Source of the DNA: Sulfolobus sp. A20
GTDB taxonomy: Archaea; Thermoproteota; Thermoprotei_A; Sulfolobales; Sulfolobaceae
Assembly: GCF_001719125.1 (NCBI RefSeq)
Contig: NZ_CP017006.1
Span: 1,848,384-1,912,383 of the forward strand
DNA length: 64,000 bases
Direction of reading: 5' to 3'
Made by a program: the position numbers and the translations under genes. Shown in pieces: positions 57,395 to 64,000 of the stretch (the first letter of the stretch is position 1; every line of letters starts with the position of its first letter). Under the pieces are notes generated by a model. The model did not search any database. It was not told the DNA's origin and saw only the letters and a list, made by a program, of their open reading frames with translations.

Positions 57395-58219
57395 TCATTT
57401 AACCTCTGAAAGAAATCTTTTAACCAAGGTAATGACCAAAGGTATGAGTGCTATAGCGAAAGCTATTGCCAAACCCCATGACAATGCATAAATTATAGTA
57501 GTAACATTTCCAAATGGTTCCACGATAATTGCTATTGCTATCAGAAGTACAATTATGTAAAGAATAAGTCTCCCGTAATTAGCTATATACGCTAGGTCCG
57601 GTGTTGAACTGGCAAAAGGTACTAAAATTTTATCTATTAATGAATAAGCTGCGTAAAGAATTACTGCACCCAATATAACTGCATAGAATACGTAAGGGTC
57701 AACATAAGGTATTACACTGAATATTGCTAATGCAGCTGCTACTGTAATTATAGCTGCGTATAACCCAAATCTTAAAACATTGAAAATTGCGGTCATTAGA
57801 GGTTCAGAAGAGCTTGAACCTATTTGCTTTTGCATATAGTCTACTAAGATGTTGACCAAAGTCAAACCTATAGTCAGCAAGACTATAGCACCAGCCAATT
57901 TTGGTAAATAGTTAGCTATATCTTGTATGTAGACTGATGCACTACCTAATTGGAGAAAAGACAAGGCTATAGATAATGCAATTAGTATTATTAGTGCCTT
58001 TACGGTTCCAGCAATTATATCAACGCTAGCCCTTACATGTTCCTCTCTAAATATCCTTCCTAAGAAGGTCTTTATCGAGTATGCTACAATATTTCCAACT
58101 ATATAACCGATTAACAAAATGATAACGAATAGGATAATCGAAGGGATGGCGTCTATTATACTAGTTGCTATACCAGATAGTGCCTGCGAGATGGAAGTTT
58201 GCGCAGTAACTACTATCAT
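57395..58219 (-). CDS. Polytopic membrane protein with MscS-type TM_helix repeats
   Basis: The 274 aa hold about six to seven membrane helices with TM_helix repeats (VAYSIKTFLGRIFREEHV; ILVDYMQKQIGSSSS). It lacks the MscS beta domain and so resembles small mechanosensitive-channel-like proteins. A channel role is inferred. The gene stands alone, with a TATA-like AATATATTTATAAATG region just upstream. Confidence 0.7.
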   Translation of the reverse strand: MIVVTAQTSISQALSGIATSIIDAIPSIILFVIILLIGYIVGNIVAYSIKTFLGRIFREEHVRASVDIIAGTVKALIILIALSIALSFLQLGSASVYIQDIANYLPKLAGAIVLLTIGLTLVNILVDYMQKQIGSSSSEPLMTAIFNVLRFGLYAAIITVAAALAIFSVIPYVDPYVFYAVILGAVILYAAYSLIDKILVPFASSTPDLAYIANYGRLILYIIVLLIAIAIIVEPFGNVTTIIYALSWGLAIAFAIALIPLVITLVKRFLSEVK

Positions 58220-58293
58220 TCGAGATCATGAATATATTTATAAATGAATATAAAAACTTATCGTTGATATGAAAAAGGTCAGAAAATAATTGT

Positions 58294-58623
58294 TTAGGAA
58301 TCAATTATAATTTTTTCAATTTTGCTCAACACTATATTTATTTTTCTCTCTTCTTCTTTCAAGTTAGTTAATCTTTTTCTAAGTTCTTCATATTTAATCA
58401 ATTTTTGCTTAACATTTTCAGCAGTTTTTCCTATATATCTACTTTTTAGTTTCCCATCCTCCCAGTACCTCAAGTAATAATACCTATTACCGTTTATGAT
58501 CTTGACTTCTAAATGACCAGACGGTAAATCCTTGATTTGCTCTTCAATGCTTTCGATCTCTCTTCTTATCATCTCAGCTTTCTCCTCTAATACCTTAACT
58601 TTCTCCCAGAGCATCCAATTCAC
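58294..58623 (-). CDS. Coiled-coil protein with a small RYWEDGK-type domain
   Basis: This 109-aa protein has two long helices flanking a short beta stretch ([32 protein letters not shown]) that resembles DUF6788-type nucleic-acid-associated segments. It overlaps the end of the cdc6 gene by 29 bp on the same strand, so it is co-transcribed with the replication initiator. Its role is unknown. Confidence 0.65.
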   Translation of the reverse strand: MNWMLWEKVKVLEEKAEMIRREIESIEEQIKDLPSGHLEVKIINGNRYYYLRYWEDGKLKSRYIGKTAENVKQKLIKYEELRKRLTNLKEEERKINIVLSKIEKIIIDS

Positions 58624-59794
58624 CTAATTCCATATCTTCATTAAACGTTTCATTCAATGCTTTCAGCACTTTCTCTTTATCCTCAACTAGCGCATATTTC
58701 TTAACTCCGCCTGCTCTTCCTCTATTCACTATTCTTATCTTAACTATACCGAACATGTCAAGTTCAGAAATTATATCAGAAAATCTCCTATAGGAAAGTG
58801 GTTTTTGTTTAAACTTACTGCATAAGTCAGAATACATCTTGTGTGCACTCATAACATCCTCTGATTCTATTAAGCTTCTTAATGCGAGTTTATAATGGAA
58901 CGGTAAAGCTTTAACGGCTTCAATTAACCTCTCTTGTTCATATTCTACAATAGCCTTATCCACATGTTCTTTTCTTATCATGCCTTCTCCAGAAGCTAGT
59001 TGTGCCGCTCTAAAAAGTAAATTGACTGCTTTTCTTGCATCTCCATGTTCCTTAGCTGAAATAGCTGCTATATATCCTAAGATTTCGTCATCATAAGTAT
59101 TTTTGAATAATCCATAATCAGCGTATTTAGACAAAATATATTTTAATTGTTCTGCATCATAAGGCTTAAAGATTACTGAAGGTCCTAAAGACGATAGCAC
59201 TCTAGGTTCCATGTAATCCCTTATATTTATGTCATTACTGATCATGATCACAGAAATATTAGCATCAGATCGTAGTAGTTGATATAGAACTATGTCACCG
59301 CCTCTTCTCTTGACCAGAGTATCAACTTCATCTAAGTATATTATAGCCTTTCCTGATCTAATCCCGTTTTTAATTTTTTCAATATACTCTCCTAAGTTTA
59401 CACCATGCTTAGGCACAGAAAAACCTGTTAACCTGCTTGCTAAAGATGATAAAACTGCTTGCGGAGTTCCACCAACCTCCCTACAGTTAACATAAGCTTG
59501 TTTTACATGTTTATATTCTTCATCCTCATTCTTCACTTCCTCTATCTCGTTGAGAATATACTTAGTTACGAAAGTTTTACCTGTCCCAGTTAATCCTAAG
59601 AATAAGTTGGAGAATCTTACCTCGTTCTTTACAAAGTATCTAATAGCTATGGCTGTATCTCTCAAAATATCTTCTCTAAATGGTATTTCCCTAAATACCG
59701 ACAAGGGGTCGATGAAAACTTTAGGATTTTTAATAACCTCACCTTTACCACCTTTCAGTGTATCTCTAATCACATTTAGTTTCATCTGTTTCAT
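58595..59794 (-). CDS. cdc6-3: Orc1/Cdc6 replication initiator, Cdc6-3 type
   Basis: The 399 aa contain an AAA+ ATPase (Walker [14 protein letters not shown] near residue 65, Walker [12 protein letters not shown] near 148, sensor VIMISND) and a C-terminal winged helix ([31 protein letters not shown]). The start and body ([23 protein letters not shown]) match, from memory, the Cdc6-3 paralogue of S. solfataricus rather than Cdc6-1 or Cdc6-2. Cdc6-3 acts at oriC2, which lies next to its gene in Sulfolobus. Confidence 0.92.
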   Translation of the reverse strand: MKQMKLNVIRDTLKGGKGEVIKNPKVFIDPLSVFREIPFREDILRDTAIAIRYFVKNEVRFSNLFLGLTGTGKTFVTKYILNEIEEVKNEDEEYKHVKQAYVNCREVGGTPQAVLSSLASRLTGFSVPKHGVNLGEYIEKIKNGIRSGKAIIYLDEVDTLVKRRGGDIVLYQLLRSDANISVIMISNDINIRDYMEPRVLSSLGPSVIFKPYDAEQLKYILSKYADYGLFKNTYDDEILGYIAAISAKEHGDARKAVNLLFRAAQLASGEGMIRKEHVDKAIVEYEQERLIEAVKALPFHYKLALRSLIESEDVMSAHKMYSDLCSKFKQKPLSYRRFSDIISELDMFGIVKIRIVNRGRAGGVKKYALVEDKEKVLKALNETFNEDMELGELDALGES

Positions 59795-60342
59795 TAGTTA
59801 AACTTGTTTTCGTTAAGGTTATTGGTAACATCAACTATTTTACAATCAAAGATATTACTTGTTACTATGTAAAAATATTTTTAATGCAATAAAAATTCGT
59901 TAATTTAAAAATACTTTCCTAATATTTTTATATATTTTGTAAGATATAAAAATTATAGAGGTTATAATTAACACTATGATTGCAAATACTAATATTAAGA
60001 GAGACTGAAAGAATAAAGACACTATTTGGGTCGTAGATAAATATTCAATTAAAAAATAAGGATACAACTCTAAAAGAGCTACTATAAACGCCAATTTTGA
60101 GGATTCAAGCGAAACTCTTATTATTAAGTATAATATATAAGATGTAGATAAAGATACAGCAAGTGTCGATTTTTTAAATGCTTCTCTAATTTTCCCCATT
60201 AAGCATAAACTAGTTAGGTTATATTTATATTTAATCCAATATATTTTAACATGACAATTTTCCTTCCGCAAGTGAATAGCAAGGAAAGATTAATTGAGCA
60301 TTAAAATATGTTTTTAAACTCTATAGAAAAATTGAATATAGT
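59795..60342. other. Expected oriC2 neighbourhood beside cdc6-3
   Basis: In Sulfolobus, oriC2 lies immediately upstream of cdc6-3. The ~100 AT-rich bases at 59795-59895 and the ~140 bases at 60200-60342 flank a small gene and fit that position. I found no ORB or mini-ORB repeats (TTCCAGTGGAAA-type), so the exact origin is not defined here. Confidence 0.4.
59900..60199 (-). CDS. Small membrane protein near the origin
   Basis: This 99-aa protein has three membrane helices (LAVSLSTSYILYLIIRV, AFIVALLELYPYFLI, SLFFQSLLILVFAIIVLIITSIIFI) and ends IYKNIRKVFLN. ATG at 60199 (MGKIREAFKKST) is preferred over the longer frame to 60271. The AAATATAAATATA box at 60216-60230 centres ~25 nt upstream and gives a leaderless message. 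It is divergent from the SDR gene. Function is unknown. Confidence 0.6.
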   Translation of the reverse strand: MGKIREAFKKSTLAVSLSTSYILYLIIRVSLESSKLAFIVALLELYPYFLIEYLSTTQIVSLFFQSLLILVFAIIVLIITSIIFISYKIYKNIRKVFLN

Positions 60343-61107
60343 TTGAAAATAGCAGTGACTGATGAGGGAGAAGTTGCTAAGACAATTGCCGTATATTTAG
60401 GTAAATCGTACGAGGTGATTATAGTCGACACTCCGTCTAGCGTGATCAGAGAAAAGCCTAACGTTATTATTCACACTAATGAAATACCCATGAACGATAG
60501 CATTCAAAATCCTCCGTTAGCCTGGACTTTTAATACATGGTATGCTATCAATATAGCAAGGGCTGGTTCTAAGATAGGGAGCGTTAACATATATCTTTCG
60601 ACCTTTATGGTATATGATGGTAAGAAGGGGTACTATAAGGAACATAATACTCCATCTCCCCTAAATTATTACGGTTTAAGTAAGTTAGTAGCTGAGACTA
60701 CTATAATGGGACTGGGGAACTACTTAATTTTAAGATTAGGTGCCTTATTTTCTTTAAGCTACAAGGGTTTTCTATATCCTTTTATAAGAGCATCAGTAAA
60801 GGGTAAAATTCTAAGATGTAACAAAAACTTCTATCTATCAATAATCAGTACTCAGTCATTAGCAAAGGTGATAAAGCATTTTATAGAAAAAGATGCTAGA
60901 GGTGTAATAAACGTAGGTAGTAATAGAATTTCTATGTTAGATTTTTGTAATTATTTATCGGATGTTTTCGGAAACGAGATTGTTGAAGTCAATGGTTCTA
61001 TGAGAGATTTTTCGTTGGATGATTGGTTACTTAGAGCATATAACGTTAAAATAAATGCGAAGGATAATATAATGAGTTTAGTTGAGCAAAAGCTTTTTAA
61101 CAACTAG
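60343..61107 (+). CDS. SDR-type nucleotide-sugar reductase/epimerase-like protein (RmlD-like)
   Basis: The 254 aa begin at TTG. The Rossmann start is degenerate (TDEGEVAKTIAVYLGKSYEV, no clear GxxGxxG), but the rest follows the extended SDR layout: STFMVYDGKKGYYKEHNTPSPLNYYGLSKLVAE with the YxxxK pair, LRLGALF, and GVINVGSN. RmlD-like enzymes reduce dTDP-4-keto-sugars. The weak glycine loop casts doubt on cofactor binding. The end overlaps the next gene. Confidence 0.75.
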   Translation: MKIAVTDEGEVAKTIAVYLGKSYEVIIVDTPSSVIREKPNVIIHTNEIPMNDSIQNPPLAWTFNTWYAINIARAGSKIGSVNIYLSTFMVYDGKKGYYKEHNTPSPLNYYGLSKLVAETTIMGLGNYLILRLGALFSLSYKGFLYPFIRASVKGKILRCNKNFYLSIISTQSLAKVIKHFIEKDARGVINVGSNRISMLDFCNYLSDVFGNEIVEVNGSMRDFSLDDWLLRAYNVKINAKDNIMSLVEQKLFNN

Positions 61108-61387
61108 GGAGAAAATTTTAATTCTCTTAACCTATTCAGATGAACCATTAAGTGCAAAAGAGATAATGAGTAGATTGGGTATAAGAAAAGAGAAGGAAGT
61201 CTATGAACATTTAGAACATTTAGCGAAATCAAGTAAGAGAAAGGACTTCATATTAATAATAATACCACCCAGATGCAAGAGTTGTGGTTACGTTTTTGAT
61301 TCTGAGAAAATAAAGAGGCCAACGAAATGTCCCATATGTAAATCGGAAAAGATTGATTCGCCAAAATTTTTAATTAGGAAAAAGTAA
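61082..61387 (+). CDS. Predicted regulator: winged helix fused to zinc ribbon
   Basis: This 101-aa protein has an HTH (REKILILLTYSDEPLSAKEIMSRLGIRKEKEVYEHLEHL) and a C-terminal zinc ribbon with four Cys (RCKSCGYVF, KCPICKSEK). The layout matches the archaeal COG3357 type of predicted regulator. TTG start inside the end of the SDR gene gives a 26-bp overlap. Confidence 0.85.
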   Translation: MSKSFLTTREKILILLTYSDEPLSAKEIMSRLGIRKEKEVYEHLEHLAKSSKRKDFILIIIPPRCKSCGYVFDSEKIKRPTKCPICKSEKIDSPKFLIRKK

Positions 61388-61399
61388 AAATTAAAGTCC

Positions 61400-62077
61400 A
61401 TGAGAGCTGTATTTGTAGACTTAGGAGAGACTTTAGTACATTTCAAACCTAGATATCATGAAAACGTCTTGATTGCTCTGAAGGACTACGGATATGAAGT
61501 AGATGAAGCGAAATTATTTAGAGCTATTAATAGGATTCTAGGAAGACACCATTATCCTAGTCCAGAATATGGAGGGCTTTCTTCATTAGATTTTGCAGAA
61601 CTATTTTATGAATTAAAGATTTATCCAGATCGGACAGTTATTAAAGAATTAAATTCAAAGAATTTGTTGTCTGGTGAGTATCAATTGTATGATGATGCAA
61701 TTCCCTTTTTAGAAGGTGTAAAGAGTTTAGGTCTTAAAATAGTTTTAATAAGTAACGCTACAAGAAGCCTTTATAGGATAATAGAGGATTTAGGAATTAA
61801 GAAATATTTTGATGGTATCGTAGCTTCTTGTGATTTGAACATTATGAAGCCACACCCCAAAATTTTCTCTTATGCCGTTAAATTAGCAGGAGGTGATGGT
61901 ATACATATTGGAGATGTCTATGAAATAGACGTACTGGGAGCTAAGAGAGCTGGGTTAGAAGCCTTATTGATAGATAGACAAAACTTTTACTCAGAGATAA
62001 AAGAGAAAAGGGTGAACAATCTATTAGAAGCATTAGAGCTAGTAAAAGAGAGGTCGAAAAGTTACTACAAAAGTTAG
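61400..62077 (+). CDS. HAD-superfamily hydrolase
   Basis: The 225 aa have HAD motifs: I FVDLGETLV (nucleophile Asp), II ISNATRSL (Ser/Thr of motif II), III KPHPKIF (Lys), and IV HIGDVYEIDVLGAKRAG (acid pair). A helical cap lies between I and II. The substrate is unknown; it is of the phosphatase / 2-haloacid dehalogenase-like type. Its last 55 bases overlap the start of the METTL5-like methyltransferase in another frame. Confidence 0.88.
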   Translation: MRAVFVDLGETLVHFKPRYHENVLIALKDYGYEVDEAKLFRAINRILGRHHYPSPEYGGLSSLDFAELFYELKIYPDRTVIKELNSKNLLSGEYQLYDDAIPFLEGVKSLGLKIVLISNATRSLYRIIEDLGIKKYFDGIVASCDLNIMKPHPKIFSYAVKLAGGDGIHIGDVYEIDVLGAKRAGLEALLIDRQNFYSEIKEKRVNNLLEALELVKERSKSYYKS

Positions 62078-62643
62078 CTAAACCTCATCCTAACCCAAAA
62101 TATGAATTAGAGCAATATTTAACTCCTCCATCATTAGTATCCGAAATCGTATGGCATGCTTATTTATCTGGTAATATTGCAAATAAAAGGATATTAGATG
62201 CTGGATGTGGTACAGGCATTTTTTGTTTAGCTGTAACTTTGTTGGGAGGATATTGTGTTTGTGTCGATATTGATTTGGAATCGTTAAAGGTTGCTAAAGA
62301 AATGTTTAATGAGTTAGGTCTATTAGTGGACTTAGTAAATGTTGACATAAGATTCTTTAAAGCCAATTTTGATGTAGTAATACAAAATCCTCCGTTCGGA
62401 GTGGTTAATAAGGGAATTGACATACAATTTCTAATATCTGCTTTCAACAATGCTAAAATAATTTACTCAATTCATAAATTCAATAGAAGAACTAGAGAGA
62501 TAATCACTAATCTAGCTAAGGAAAGAGGGTTTAAAGTATCTGTAATTACTGAAAAGTATAGGCTTAAGCAATATTATCCATGGCATAAGGAGAGGTTTCA
62601 TGAGTTTCTCGTTGACGTTTACTTATTTACTAAAATTTTGTAA
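62023..62643 (+). CDS. METTL5-like N6-adenine rRNA methyltransferase, AUU start
   Basis: This ~206-aa class I methyltransferase has EQYLTPPSLVSEIVWHAY (target-strand region), motif I ILDAGCGTGIFCLA, motif II CVCVDIDLES, and motif IV VIQNPPFGVVNKG. The QNPPFG motif is that of N6-adenine enzymes such as METTL5, which acts on small-subunit rRNA. No ATG, GTG or TTG lies in frame upstream of motif I before the stop at 61975. GGTGA (62011-62015) followed 7 nt later by ATT at 62023 is the best start, so initiation at AUU inside the HAD gene is inferred. The first in-frame ATG alone would leave only 134 aa without motif I. Confidence 0.75.
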   Translation: MRSIRASKREVEKLLQKLAKPHPNPKYELEQYLTPPSLVSEIVWHAYLSGNIANKRILDAGCGTGIFCLAVTLLGGYCVCVDIDLESLKVAKEMFNELGLLVDLVNVDIRFFKANFDVVIQNPPFGVVNKGIDIQFLISAFNNAKIIYSIHKFNRRTREIITNLAKERGFKVSVITEKYRLKQYYPWHKERFHEFLVDVYLFTKIL

Positions 62644-63295
62644 TTCATTATTTAAAATCTTTTCTAATACTTCCAGAACCCCTAGTCCATTTGGCTTAGA
62701 CGTTATTATGTCAGCTATTTGCTTCACTTGAGGTAAGGCATTATTAACAGCTACTTTTATATCAGCTACTCTAAATAACGCATAATCGTTTTCACTATCC
62801 CCTATCGCCACGACCTTTCCATTGAATTTAATTAATTGTTTAAATTTAATTAAGCTTGTACCTTTATCTATGCCCTTCGGTAATATCATAATATCATTCC
62901 TATTTATTTCTAAAGTTGCATATTTTTCCACTTCTTCTAAATCTCTTATCCTATTTACGTAGTTGTTAACATAAATAATGACTTCTCCAACGGAATACTT
63001 TACACTTAAGCGATCTAAAATCTTAGTAATCTTTTCTTTTCTTTCATTCCATTCCATATCACATAGTGTATATTTTTTATTTCCATAGAATATTAGAGCT
63101 CCATTTTCCAATATCCAGGCTGTCGGGCTTAAATTAGGAGCTAAAATATCTATAAACCTCTTCTCCCTACCGCTAACTACAACGAATTTATACTTTTTAG
63201 AAAATTCGTTAACTTTCTCAGCAACATAACTATCTATAACAAAGTTATTATTTTCACTGGCCAATGTTCTATCATAGTCTGATGCAACTAGAATA

Positions 63296-63315
<20 letters not shown>
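62623..63315 (-). CDS. Phosphoglycolate phosphatase-like HAD (archaeal type)
   Basis: This 230-aa HAD IIB phosphatase has motif I ASDYDRTLA, motif II VVVSGRE, motif III KGTSLIKFK (Lys) and motif IV VAIGDSENDYALF. These match the archaeal phosphoglycolate phosphatase / sugar-phosphatase group. It overlaps the endonuclease IV gene by 20 bp on the same strand and is convergent with the methyltransferase. Confidence 0.85.

Positions 63316-64000
<685 letters not shown>

Overview
This is a chromosomal window from a thermoacidophilic crenarchaeon of the Sulfolobales, most likely the Sulfolobus islandicus / Saccharolobus solfataricus group. The evidence is AT-rich DNA, leaderless genes with TATA boxes about 25 nt upstream of the start, a Cdc6-3-type Orc1 protein, archaeal RNA-processing factors (Nob1, Rpp21, Nep1), NucS, a thermopsin-family protein, type IV pilins with class III signal peptides, an IS6-family insertion and a TnpB relic. 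No tRNA or rRNA gene was found. One well-supported C/D box sRNA and two weaker candidates were found.

Bases 1-9600 are accessory. They hold a partial amino-acid permease, three closely related pilin genes with near-identical promoters and ends but different middles, a fourth pilin-like gene, a degenerate ATPase pair, a molybdenum hydroxylase, an intact IS6-type insertion with an 8-bp target duplication and a decayed second copy. The two IS copies lie in inverted orientation around one pilin gene. Bases 9800-17200 hold an M1 aminopeptidase broken by two single-G frameshifts and with patchy codon usage, surface and membrane proteins, a COQ7-like diiron protein, and a VapBC toxin-antitoxin pair flanked by about 140-bp direct repeats.

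Bases 17600-31970 hold isocitrate dehydrogenase, two genes that look like a split archaeosine synthase (the PC-X3-KPY-X2-S-X2-H domain and a TGT domain) separated by a C/D sRNA, a membrane-tethered nuclease and a TnpB relic, then a DUF255 thioredoxin protein, an SDR, TenA, NucS, a GT2 glycosyltransferase and a radical SAM/SPASM enzyme. Bases 32000-43370 are mainly core metabolism and RNA biology: CobT-like protein, aminotransferase, acyl-CoA synthetase, Nob1, NAD kinase, ferredoxin-NADP reductase-like protein, a degenerate Trm5-like protein, DUF371, a CRM protein, Rpp21 and Nep1.

Bases 43500-50081 hold a four-gene operon (HerA-type ATPase, 1016-aa P-loop ATPase, coiled-coil protein, NurA-like nuclease) preceded by a perfect 18-bp palindrome and an IS-end-like sequence. 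It contains neither mre11 nor rad50 and is the best candidate here for an undescribed DNA-processing or defence system. After it come a stomatin / thermopsin-like / NfeD cluster, tandem GGCT, a TPR cluster, MFS, PCD and an MscS-like membrane protein. Cdc6-3 follows, and oriC2 is expected next to it. The window ends with an SDR / zinc-ribbon / HAD / METTL5-like run (the last apparently starting at AUU), a phosphoglycolate phosphatase-like HAD protein and a partial endonuclease IV.

Short terminal sequences resembling TnpB-element right ends (GGAGGAAGTCA or GGAGGAGGTCA) recur through the window without an accompanying tnpB. Several frameshifts fall in homopolymers, so base-level errors cannot be excluded.
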